NCBI RefSeq assembly: GCF_017654505.1
Contig: NC_054570.1
Location: 558,001 to 622,000, forward strand
DNA: 64,000 nt
Reading direction: 5' to 3'
DNA from: Polyodon spathula
Lineage: Eukaryota > Chordata > Actinopteri > Acipenseriformes > Polyodontidae
The first letter of the stretch is position 1. Every line of letters begins with the position of its first letter. Below are positions 1-10,040 of this stretch, piece by piece. A program made the position numbers and the translations under genes. A model generated the notes under the pieces. It had not been told where the DNA came from, ran no database searches, and was given only the letters and a program-made list of their open reading frames with translations.

Positions 1-807
1 AAAAAAAAGTTGGAGGGTCACAATGCTGGACAAATAGATCTGTGTATAAAGTTGCAAATCACAAGGGTAGTGCTTACCTCTAGCAACATTCTTGAAAAGA
101 GGTCAGTGTAAAGCATCTGCTGCCCCCCCCCCGAGACTTGTATCACTGCTTCTGCTGAGGAACAACAGGAACAAACCTGCACAAAATGCATTCCTGCATG
201 TTACTGTAAATAAAGCATTCACTGAACTCATACACACATACTGCATGCAAGTAGGACAAAAAATAAGCATGGTAAAAGTAGGGGGGGGAACCATATACTG
301 ACCCCCACCCCCATACCAGTAGGAAAAGTGTAGGCGGGGGCATGGCCCCTATGGTGGTGGCACCCGTGGTCCAACCCGTTTAGTTATTGATCCTTATAAA
401 AAGTGTCCAGTGGTTTTGGGTTCTGTTGCTCCAGTACGGAGCTATTCTCATTGTTCTCTGTCTTACCTTGAGCTTGTCTGGAGAATCCTAGGTGCCAGGA
501 CTGAACAGCCTCCCTCGTTCTAGTCATGTCCTTTCAACTCTGTTGGCCCCGCCTACTTCTCCTCTCTGTCTGTATAAACGTAGAGGAGGTGGGGGCGAGT
601 TGAAAAATCACGTTGTCACATAAGCTAAAACTCAGGTAGATTTATAGACAAATAGCAAATCAGCACTGGAGCAACAGAAAGCACCAACACACCATGACAC
701 AGGGGGTACGTTCTGGCTCTGTGTGAGATTACACCAGTGCAACCAGATCACTAGTTTTTTTCAATGGCTGAAGCACAATTCTTGAAACAACAAGCACAAG
801 TTTCAAA
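1..807. other. Unassigned flank
   Basis: No gene recognised. Short purine/pyrimidine runs (poly-C near 123, poly-G near 282) and short accidental open frames only. Confidence 0.4.
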
Positions 808-2073
808 AATATTAAACACAAGCATTCTACTGAACCAGACCCCCCCCACTGCTCTCAATATTAAACACAAGCATTCCACTGAACCAGACCCCCCCCCCCA
901 CTGCTCTCAATATTAAACACAAGCATTCTACTGAACCAGCCCCCCCACTGCTCTCAATATTAAACATAATCATTCTACTGAACCAGCCCCCCCCACTGCT
1001 CTCAATATTAAACACAAGCATTCTACTGAACCAGCCACCCCCCCCACTGCTCTCAATATTAAACACAAGCATTCTACTGAACCAGCCCCCCCCCCACTGC
1101 TCTCAATATTAAACACAAGCATTCTACTGAACCAGACCCCCCCCCCCACTGCTCTCAATATTAAACACAAGCATTCCACTGAACCAGACCCCCCCCCCCA
1201 CTGCTCTCAATATTAAACACAAGCATTCTACTGAACCAGCCCCCCCACTGCTCTCAATATTAAACATAAGCATTCTACTGAACCAGCCCCCCCCACTGCT
1301 CTCAATATTAAACACAAGCATTCCACTGAACCAGACCCCCCCCCCCACTGCTCTCAATATTAAACACAAGCATTCTACTGAACCAGACCCCCCCCCCCAC
1401 TGCTCTCAATATTAAACACAAGCATTCCACTGAACCAGACCCCCCCCCCCACTGCTCTCAATATTAAACACAAGCATTCTACTGAACCAGCCCCCCCCCC
1501 CACTGCTCTCAATATTAAACACAAGCATTCTACTGAACCAGCCCCCCCCACTGCTCTCAATATTAAACACAAGCATTCTACTGAACCAGACCACCCCCCC
1601 CACTGCTCTCAATATTAAACAGAAGCATTCTACTGAACCAGACCACTCCCCCACACTGCTCTCAATATTAAACACAAGCATTCTACTGAACCAGACCCCC
1701 CCCCCCACTGCTCTCAATATTAAACACAAGCATTCTACTGAACCAGACCACTCCCCCCCACTGCTCTCAATATTAAACACAAGCATTCTACTGAACCAGC
1801 CCCCCCCACTGCTCTCAATATTAAACACAAGCATTCTACTGAACCAGACCCCCCCCCCCACTGCTCTCAATATTAAACACAAGCATTCTACTGAACCAGA
1901 CCCCCCCCCCCACTGCTCTCAATATTAAACACAAGCATTCTACTGAACCAGCCCCCCCCCCACTGCTCTCAATATTAAACACAAGCATTCTACTGAACCA
2001 GACCCCCCCCACTGCTCTCAATATTAAACACAAGCATTCTACTGAACCAGACCCCCCCCCCCACTGCTCTCAA
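808..2073. repeat. C-rich minisatellite
   Basis: About 25 head-to-tail units of roughly 44-52 bp. Each has a constant part (CTGCTCTCAATATTAAACAC, then AAGCATTCTACTGAACCAG) and a C run of variable length (about 6-12), sometimes interrupted as in GACCACTCCCC. Length variation is almost entirely in the C run. The array runs straight into an assembly gap, so its true length is unknown. The repetitive minus-strand open frames here are by-products of the repeat. Confidence 0.95.
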
Positions 2074-2573
2074 NNNNNNNNNNNNNNNNNNNNNNNNNNN
2101 NNNNNNNNNNNNNNNNNNNNNNNNNNNNNNNNNNNNNNNNNNNNNNNNNNNNNNNNNNNNNNNNNNNNNNNNNNNNNNNNNNNNNNNNNNNNNNNNNNNN
2201 NNNNNNNNNNNNNNNNNNNNNNNNNNNNNNNNNNNNNNNNNNNNNNNNNNNNNNNNNNNNNNNNNNNNNNNNNNNNNNNNNNNNNNNNNNNNNNNNNNNN
2301 NNNNNNNNNNNNNNNNNNNNNNNNNNNNNNNNNNNNNNNNNNNNNNNNNNNNNNNNNNNNNNNNNNNNNNNNNNNNNNNNNNNNNNNNNNNNNNNNNNNN
2401 NNNNNNNNNNNNNNNNNNNNNNNNNNNNNNNNNNNNNNNNNNNNNNNNNNNNNNNNNNNNNNNNNNNNNNNNNNNNNNNNNNNNNNNNNNNNNNNNNNNN
2501 NNNNNNNNNNNNNNNNNNNNNNNNNNNNNNNNNNNNNNNNNNNNNNNNNNNNNNNNNNNNNNNNNNNNNNNNN
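2074..2573. other. Assembly gap (500 N)
   Basis: Exactly 500 N, which suggests a fixed-size placeholder. It truncates the minisatellite on its right side. Confidence 0.99.
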
Positions 2574-2710
2574 TAAAGACAATTTGAATTTCTTTTGGCG
2601 GATTTTACTGACATGAAAGTCAGTTTTCAAGCTCTGAATACAAGTGCTGCAAAGGCGCTTTGATTTTTAAAAAACTCTTATTTGACTTAAAGCCTGTAAT
2701 TGTCAAAATG

Positions 2711-2744
<34 letters not shown>

Positions 2745-3202
2745 TTGAGAAAAATAAAATGTATAAATGCGTAGATATTGATATACAAAATACATTTGAT
2801 AATATATTATAAATATATTTAAGCAACGTATAATGCTTAAGAAAGTATATTATAAATACATTTCAGGTATAAAAAAAAAGGACATAATTCCATATAATAA
2901 AAAATATATATTTATTTTCCGTTTGAGTAATTTAAAGCAGAAGATGCAGAAAATGATTTGTATTGTAGGCCAAATTGTTGATATGTTGTCTTTGAATTCT
3001 TAATATTACTGCAAAATAAGCTTTATTTTCTTATATTTTTAAAATCTTTCTTAGATAATTTGTAGATATTGCTTAAGGTGAAAAACCGTACTTGTTTACT
3101 TACTTTTTACCCTCATTTTAAGGCTGGTGATTGTTTTTCAAAATTAGCGTATTTGTTTTTATTTTTCAAAATCTTATTTAGAGAATTGTAACATATGTGC
3201 AT

Positions 3203-3267
<65 letters not shown>
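2574..3267. other. AT-rich spacer with CA and TG microsatellites
   Basis: AT-rich sequence without a recognisable gene. It contains a (CA)n run near 2710-2740 and a longer (TG)n run near 3204-3258 that ends in a short TA run immediately before the LINE. Confidence 0.7.
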
Positions 3268-3269
<2 letters not shown>

Positions 3270-3341
3270 CTAGAAAGGAAGGGGGGAGAAATCAACAAAA
3301 AAACAGAAGGGAGACCGCATCAAAACAAGAACAACAACTCA

Positions 3342-4271
3342 GGTAAGACAACCATTAAATGTATTTATCTAAATGCTAGAAGTATCAGAAACAAAATTCT
3401 AGAACTTGAAGCTACTGCACTAACAGGTAACTATGATGTGATAGGTGTTACAGAAACTTGGTTGTCTGAGAGTGATGGGGACGAATATAATATTTGTGGG
3501 TATACACTGTATAGGAAAGACAGGCAGGACAGAAGAGGAGGAGGGGTAGCGCTATACATAAGAAACAGTCTTGAAGCCCAGGTGTTAAACCTGGACAAAG
3601 AAAATAAAACCGAATCAATATGGGTCAGAATAACAGACAAAAATTCAAAAGGCATAATAATAGGAGCATGCTATAGACCGCCAGATTCAGACGGTGAGCA
3701 CAATAATCTGTTATACAATGACATTAGAAATGTGTGTAGCAAAGGAGAAGCCATACTAATGGGGGATTTCAACTTCCCCCAAATAAAATGGGAAAACCCG
3801 GTGGGTAGCGCGAAGGATGAAATAGAAATGGTGGAAATGACAAATGACTGCTTCCTAACACAATTTGTGAAGGCACCCACTAGAGGGGAGGCATGCCTTG
3901 ATTTAGTCTTTTCAAATAACGAAGATAGAATAACTAAAACAGAGGTCAGAGAACCACTGGCAAACTCAGACCATAACATGGTCTCATTTGAAGTGTTTTT
4001 TAAATCCCCAAAAGTAATGACTAAAGCTAAGGTTTACAATTTTAGAAAAGCAAACTATGAAGGCATGAAACAGAGACTAACAGAAGTAGATTGGAGTAAA
4101 ATAGAGAAAACACCCACAGAAGAAGGATGGTTGTTCTTCAAAAATGTAGTACTAGAGGCGCAAAACAATTACATCCCTAAAGTAGACAAATCTAAATGTA
4201 AAACTAAATTGCCAAAATGGTTTAATAGATCAATTAAAAAAAAATATTCAGCGAAAAAAGGCACTTTATAG
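3342..4271 (+). pseudogene. LINE ORF2, endonuclease part
   Basis: Open frame with the exonuclease-endonuclease-phosphatase domain. Visible motifs in order are LNARSIRNK, VTETWL, GGGVALYIR, the catalytic-type MGDFNFP and SDHNMVSFE. The frame is open upstream of the first possible start, back to about 3342, so the protein is N-terminally truncated. It ends early at 4271 because of a frame change in an A-run near 4240; the downstream frame carries the natural continuation. Endonuclease and RT are one polyprotein in intact relatives. Confidence 0.85.
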
Positions 4272-6108
4272 AGCATTAAAAAAGGACCAAAAAGAAAGTA
4301 CGCAGAAAGAGTACACGGAACTGCAAACGCAAGTCAAAAAGGAAGTTAGAAAGGCCAAGAGAGAAATAGAAATGAACATTGCTAAGGGAGCTAAAACCAA
4401 TTCCAAAATGTTTTTCCAATATTACAACAGCAAGAGAACATTCAAAGAGGAGATTAAATGTTTAAGAGATACAAATGGCAAAATCGTAGAGGAAGAAAAA
4501 AAAATAGCAAATATGTTAAATGATTACTTTTCACAAGTTTTTACAAAGGAAGATACTGACAACATGCCCCACATGTCATCCAGTTCCTATCCAGTTTTAA
4601 ATAACTTTAGCATAACTGAGGCAGAAGTGTTAAAGGGACTAGGAGCTCTTAAAATAAACAAATCCCCTGGGCCGGATGAGATCCTCCCAGTAGTACTCAA
4701 AGAAATGAAAGAAGTAATTTACAAACCGCTAACCAAGATCATGCAGCAGTCTCTTGACACAGGGGTGGTACCGACAGACTGGAAAATTGCAAACGTAATA
4801 CCGATCCACAAAAAGGGAAACAAAACTGAACCAGGTAACTACAGACCAGTAAGCCTGACTTCTATTATATGCAAACTTATGGAAACTATAATAAGATCCA
4901 AAATGGAAAATTACCTATATGGTAACAGGGTACTGGGAGACAGTCAACATGGTTTTAGGAAAGGGAGATCGTGTCTAACTAACTTGCTTGATTTTTTTGA
5001 GGATGCAACATCGATAATGGATAATTGCAAAGCATATGACATGGTTTATTTAGATTTCCAGAAAGCTTTTGACAAAGTCCCGCACAAAAGATTAATTCTC
5101 AAACTGAACGCAGTTGGGATTCAAGGAAACACATGTACATGGATTAGGGAGTGGTTAACATGTAGAAAACAGAAAGTACTGATTAGAGGAAAAACCTCAG
5201 AATGGAGTGTGGTAACCAGCGGTGTACCACAGGGATCAGTATTAGGTCCTCTGCTATTCCTAATCTACATTAATGATTTAGATTCTGGTATAGTAAGCAA
5301 ACTTGTTAAATTTGCAGACGACACAAAAGTAGGAGGAGTGGCAAACATTGTTGCAGCAGCAAAGGTCATTCAAAATGATCTAGACAAGATTCAGAACTGG
5401 GCAGACACATGGCAAATGACATTTAATAGAGAAAAGTGTAAGGTACTGCACGCAGGAAATAAAAATGTACATTATAAATATCATATGGGAGATATTGAAA
5501 TTGGAGAAGGAATCTATGAAAAAGACCTAGGAGTTTTTGTTGACTCAGAAATGTCTTCATCTAGGCAATGTGGGGAAGCTATAAAAAAGGCTAACAAGAT
5601 GCTCGGATACATTATGAAAAGTGTTGAATTTAAATCAAGGGAAGTAATGTTAAAACTGTACAATGCACTTGTAAGACCTCATCTTGAATATTGTGTGCAG
5701 TTCTGGTCACCTCGCTATAAAAAAGATATTGCTGCTCTAGAAAGAGTGCAAAGAAGAGCGACCAGAATTATTCCGGGCTTAAAAGGCATGTCATATGCAG
5801 ACAGGCTAAAAGAATTGAATCTGTTCAGTCTTGAACAAAGAAGACTACGTGGCGACCTAATTCAAGCATTCAAAATTCTAAAAGGTATTGACAGTGTCGA
5901 CCCAAGGGACTTTTTCAACCTGAAAAAAGAAACAAGGACCAGGGGTCACAAATGGAGTTTAGAAAAAGGGGCATTCAGAACAGAAAATAGGAGACACTTT
6001 TTTACACAGAGAATTGTGAGGGTCTGGAATCAACTCCCCAGTAATGTTGTTGAAGCTGACACCCTGGGATCCTTCAAGAAGCTGCTGATGAGATTTTGGG
6101 ATCAATAA
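4240..6108 (+). pseudogene. LINE ORF2, reverse transcriptase part
   Basis: The frame from about 4240 is open to the stop at 6108. Reverse transcriptase motifs are seen in order: YRPVSLTSIICKLME, QHGFRKGRSC, LDFQKAFDKVPH, SGVPQGSVLGPLLFLIYIND and the catalytic KFADDTK. Downstream is the C-terminal region typical of CR1/Rex1-like elements (RPHLEYCVQFW, RRLRGDLIQAFKIL, VRVWNQLPSNVVEA). All RT residues expected for activity appear present. The only disablement visible is the frame change separating it from the endonuclease and the missing 5' end. Confidence 0.88.
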
Positions 6109-6175
6109 GCTACTAACAACCAAACGAGCAAGATGGGCCGAATGGCCTCCTCTCGTTTGTAAACTTTCTTATGTT

Positions 6176-6178
<3 letters not shown>

Positions 6179-6212
<34 letters not shown>
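6179..6212. repeat. (TA)n microsatellite
   Basis: Pure TA run at the 3' terminus of the LINE and directly beside the Tc1-type fragment. Confidence 0.95.
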
Positions 6213-6214
<2 letters not shown>

Positions 6215-6395
6215 TGCCTTGCAAATGTATTCAGACCCCTGACCAATTCTCTCATATTACTGAATTACAAATGAAATTTCGTTCTGTTCGATATATAACA
6301 GGGGTTGAATACTTATGCGAGCAAGATATTTCAGTTTTTTATTTTTCTTAAAAATATTTCCCAACCTAAAACCAATGTCACCTTACAATAATTGA
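6213..6395. mobile_element. Tc1/mariner-type terminal fragment
   Basis: Begins CAGTGCCTTGCAAATGTATT, the familiar end of fish Tc1-like transposons, followed by sub-terminal sequence of the same type (AGACCCCTGACCAATTCTCTC). No transposase remains, so this is a non-autonomous or decayed copy next to a TA run. Confidence 0.7.
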
Positions 6396-7132
6396 TTCGA
6401 GATGTCGGGTTCAGTGGCCAAGAGTTGCGTCGCACAGTGAAGAACTTATCTGAAGCAGCTGAGAGGAGCAGCAAATGGCTGTGGTTGAGACGGAAAGATT
6501 CTGGCTGGGGATCTCAAGCACAATAGAAAGAAAGCAACGATGATGTACAGGTAAGTAAGCTGGGCTGAGCTGAGTGGGGGATGGAGGGGGGTGATGCTGG
6601 GACGCCAAAATCACCGTTGAGCCCTCTTGAGGTGTCGTGGGCTAGTCGACGAAACACGAGGATTGAAGGTGCCCACTTGAAGACTCCAGAGATGTACCCT
6701 ACTTAGCTCAATCCAGATGGTTGTCATACTGATGTGCTGGGGAGACCACACTGGGTTGATCCCCGGAGCCAGCATCGCAGCCGTTGTGTGTGCTGATGCG
6801 CTGGGGAGGCAAAATGAGCTGATCCCTGGAGCCAGCATTACACTTCAGCCATCAACACCAGGCAGAAGGATATCGACATCATCAGATGGAGAGCAACGCA
6901 AATGGATGGAGATGCAGATGGATCACATTAGTTTACTGCAAAGCTACGTCTTAGTCGATGCTTATCTTGGCGAGAGCCAAGTTCAAATCAACATGAAGTT
7001 TAACATCTACTCTCATGTAATGGAAATCCTGTTATATGATGTACGTTCATGTGTTCATTTTCTCTACTCGCATGATCTATACTATTTGTTAATGATGTTA
7101 TTGGCAGCTAATTTCCTTGTTTGTCTTTTCTG

Positions 7133-7133
<1 letters not shown>
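6396..7133. other. Unassigned repeat-like segment with an imperfect dimer
   Basis: No gene recognised. Around 6728-6840 a segment of about 65 bp is repeated twice imperfectly (GATGTGCTGGGGAG...CCCCGGAGCCAGCATCG and GATGCGCTGGGGAG...CCCTGGAGCCAGCATTA). It looks like mobile-element sequence, but I cannot name the family. Confidence 0.4.

Positions 7134-7176
<43 letters not shown>
7134..7176. repeat. (TA)n microsatellite
   Basis: Pure TA dinucleotide run. Confidence 0.95.
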
Positions 7177-7180
<4 letters not shown>

Positions 7181-7931
7181 GCTGTGTTGGAGAGAGGAGA
7201 GTGCATTGTAATCTGCTGAGATTAAGTGAGAATATTGATTCTGTTTGTTTTGCGGGTCGTATAGAAACTGAATTGTTTGTTTTGAGACAACCTTAAATGC
7301 TATTTTGCACAAGAAACAATTTGAAAGTTGTCTTGCTGCTGTTTGTGTTTCTTTATTGATATTCAGGTTAACCCATTAATGGCAGGGCGGCCAACCACTT
7401 GGTGTGTGATCGGCGTAATTGTTGTTTGAAGTTCGCTGCTGCTGTCCTTGCGGTTCTTCACTCTCGGTCCCTCTATCTACTTATCAATCAATTGTGAATT
7501 TGTGCTGTACTTTATTTTAAATTGTGTTTTTAGCTATCTTGCCTATTTATTATTTGATCTAAAGCTTTTATTAAACATTGTATACCCTTTTAACTATAGA
7601 ATAAACGTAATTTAGGAAATTGCAAGTTTAAACCTAATTGCTAATACAGCTGTGACTGAAATAAAACCAAGGTTTACCTGTATTTTCTTAAAACCTGTCT
7701 TGAGCTTTCATTGAAAGGATATTGTGATAACTTACCCGGTGTGTGTATAATACATATAGATAACTTGTTTGCCTGGGTTATAATCTTTCCCAGGTTTCTA
7801 GTTGCTACTGCCCTTGCCTTATTGGTTAGGTGTTACATAATTATCTTGCCCCATTGGCAGATAATGTTTCTCATATTAAGTTGAGAAATACTAGGTTTTA
7901 GGGCGTTGTTTTATGTCAGCCAAATGCTTGA
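7177..7931. other. Intergenic, nothing recognised
   Basis: AT-rich sequence with no convincing open frame, RNA gene or known repeat. Confidence 0.4.
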
Positions 7932-8031
7932 CGTGATGTAGCGTGTGGAGGCGGCAGGGCCTGGATGATAATGTGTATCTGTTTCTTACAGAGGCCGCCA
8001 CCACCCTCTTGCTCTGAATAAGATTATTCAC
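7932..8031. repeat. 100-bp sequence at the left edge of duplication copy 1
   Basis: Nearly identical to 21957-22058. It begins GATGTAGCGTGTGGAGGCGG and ends TAAGATTATTCACA. The internal GTGGAGGCGGC and GCCGCCACCAC are roughly complementary. In copy 1 it directly abuts the duplicated block; in copy 2 about 390 bp separate it from the block. Confidence 0.75.
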
Positions 8032-8040
8032 AAAAAATTA

Positions 8041-9149
8041 AAAATCCATTAACAGCACCAAATAAAAAGTAAACGCGTTGCGATCAAACGCTGCAGCCTC
8101 GTCCCAAGAATCAGGGCAAGCTTCCCATTATTTTATTGATATCAGACATAATTGCAAGCAAACAATGAATATTATGCAAAAATAATAATAATGTCATACC
8201 ATGCTCTTTCTAAATATTAAAATAAATTGATAAGAGAAAAACAAATAGCTTATTGATTAACAAAAATAATGCAGACATCTGATAAGGCTGAATAACATAG
8301 TTTCGGTAACATATATTTGCTTTACCTTCCAATACATTATATATCATTGAGAAACTGTTTTCTATAAAGCTGACACAATTCTATGTTTATGATAATTTGC
8401 TAGTAGCTCTGTATTGGCTTACAAAAGAAAGCAATTGAAGCTTGATTTTGTTTTTAGAGAATTTAATATTAAAACCACCATGAATTGTTAATGACAACAA
8501 AATACACCATGAAACTCTTTATTCTTAAAATGAAGAAATGTTTTGGAATAAAAACAAAAAATAAAATGCAGTTACTCTTTGTTAAAATCCTAACACTATC
8601 TCTACCCTTAAGTTTCACAGAAACTTAGCCCAGAAGATAATCAAAAACATCAATATATACAAATCAATCCATGATTTAAAATAATAAATGTAGTTAATAA
8701 AATATAAAAATGCGTCAACAAATTAAAGCAAAGTCAGAAGTACTGCAGTGCATATTGAATATGATCAAGATGTATTATGCATTAAAAATTAAAAAAAAAA
8801 CATTTCAAAGTAAACATAATCCTGTACAAAGCACACAGGATAATGTAGCATCCTATCCCAATGCCTCTTGAAAAGACCTAATGTATAGAGCAAGGGGAAA
8901 TATATGAAATATGTTGGCAGGTGAAGCCTATACTTAATTGTGTGTTATTTCAACTCTGAATGAATCCAGACAGCCCAAGTTTATGAGGTTAATTTCAGGG
9001 AGATCTTCATGGGGACCCAGCACTACTGAGTCTAAGAAACTTTCTGTTCGTTACCTCTATAGTAACAAAAAATTATATATATACACCTCAGTAGACAATC
9101 CCAAATGCTGAGTAGGCTACTTTTTTATTTTAATCAATTCAGAAGTGAC
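8041..9149 (-). other. 3' flank of the GBP-APOL gene
   Basis: AT-rich non-coding sequence downstream of the stop, conserved at very high identity with 22446-23575. A minus-strand AATAAA lies at 9124-9129, only about 20 bp beyond the stop, so either the 3' UTR is very short or a more distal signal is used. No other gene seen. Confidence 0.6.
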
Positions 9150-10040
9150 TTATCTAGAGCTCATCTTCAGATCAGAGTGGTTTTTTTTAGTTTTTTTTTT
9201 TTGGCAAAGAGAGAGTTGGGTTGTCTGAATCATTAGAGATGTTTCATCATATGACTTTTTTGTATTTTTTTTGGCAAAAAGAGAGAGTTGGGTTGTCTGA
9301 ATCATTAGAGATGTTTCATCATATGATTTTTTTGTATTTTTCATTTGTGCGATACAGCCCTCTACTTTTGTTAGTTCTTCTTCTATACTTTGAGCCAGAT
9401 CACGGATCTCTTTTGCTCTTTCAGTTTTACATCCCTCATGGATTTTAATAGACTTCTTAATAATAGCAAATGAATCCAGCACTATCACAAGTGCAGCCAA
9501 CACTATACCTGCTACTCTGGCAACGTTAGCAGCTACTCTAGCGCCTACAGCTACAATGTCATCAAGCACTCCTACAAAATTACCTATGGCAAAGATCCTG
9601 TATACATGATTCATCCAGTTAATATCACCTACTTCCTTCTCCTCTGAAAGTTGGCCACATACATATTCCAAGAGTTCTGCAATCTCTTTTAAGTCCTGCA
9701 CAATTTTTTCATGTGCAGCCTTAACATCATTGTTCAAATCTTTATTTTTAACAAACCTGCATATGTCTGCGGTGACAGTGGTAACACCCCCAGCCACACC
9801 AACCCCAACCCCTACACCAGTTAGTATAGCAGAGGCTCCAAATGTAAAGGGAAGCAGTGCCAGCCCTGTTATGGTTAGAATACTTCCAGCTACAGCAGTA
9901 GAACTTCCAGCTACATTTGCTATGGTGGAGTCCTTTTGAAGTTTATCCATGATGTCTGCAGTCTTCTTAAGCTCTGCTACAAAAAGTTGTATTCTTCCCT
10001 TCCTTTCTGCATACTGTTGTTCAATGAAACTAATTGTTGC
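9150..10040 (-). CDS. GBP-APOL coding exon 7: APOL domain
   Basis: 891-nt terminal exon after acceptor TTTTTCAG. It holds the whole APOL domain: amphipathic start (IEQQYAERKGRI), STIANVAGSS, the glycine-rich hydrophobic hairpin (ILTITGLALLPFTFGAS then GVGVGVGVAGGV), and a second hydrophobic stretch (VAGIVLAALVIVLDSFAII). A single exon for nearly all of APOL resembles the mammalian APOL gene layout. The C-terminus is extended by a tandem duplication. Confidence 0.88.
   Translation of the reverse strand, partial: ATISFIEQQYAERKGRIQLFVAELKKTADIMDKLQKDSTIANVAGSSTAVAGSILTITGLALLPFTFGASAILTGVGVGVGVAGGVTTVTADICRFVKNKDLNNDVKAAHEKIVQDLKEIAELLEYVCGQLSEEKEVGDINWMNHVYRIFAIGNFVGVLDDIVAVGARVAANVARVAGIVLAALVIVLDSFAIIKKSIKIHEGCKTERAKEIRDLAQSIEEELTKVEGCIAQMKNTKKSYDETSLMIQTTQLSLFAKKNTKKSYDETSLMIQTTQLSLCQKKKTKKNHSDLKMSSR

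Larger units (their letters stand above)
3268..6180 (+). mobile_element. CR1/Rex1-like LINE, 5'-truncated
   Basis: Non-LTR retrotransposon of the jockey/CR1/L2/Rex1 group, lacking ORF1 and the start of ORF2. It carries an AP-like endonuclease followed by a reverse transcriptase and the conserved C-terminal domain of this group. The 3' end (GATGGGCCGAATGGCC, then TTTCTTATGTTCTTAT) is a CR1-like tail that leads directly into a TA microsatellite. A (TG)n tract abuts the 5' side. The coding sequence is intact except for one frame change in an A-run near 4240. Related, more decayed 3' ends lie at 51420-51770 (minus) and 52258-52556 (plus). Confidence 0.9.

Noticed and set aside
808..2073. CRISPR-like regular array, and many minus-strand proteins
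   Set aside because: Units are contiguous tandem copies without unique spacers in a vertebrate genome. The frames arise only from the repeat.
2039..2630. Long open frames across the first gap
   Set aside because: They consist almost entirely of N.
9730..9939. Plus-strand frame opposite the APOL exon
   Set aside because: Shadow of the glycine-rich APOL coding sequence; the same shadow appears at 24544-24753.
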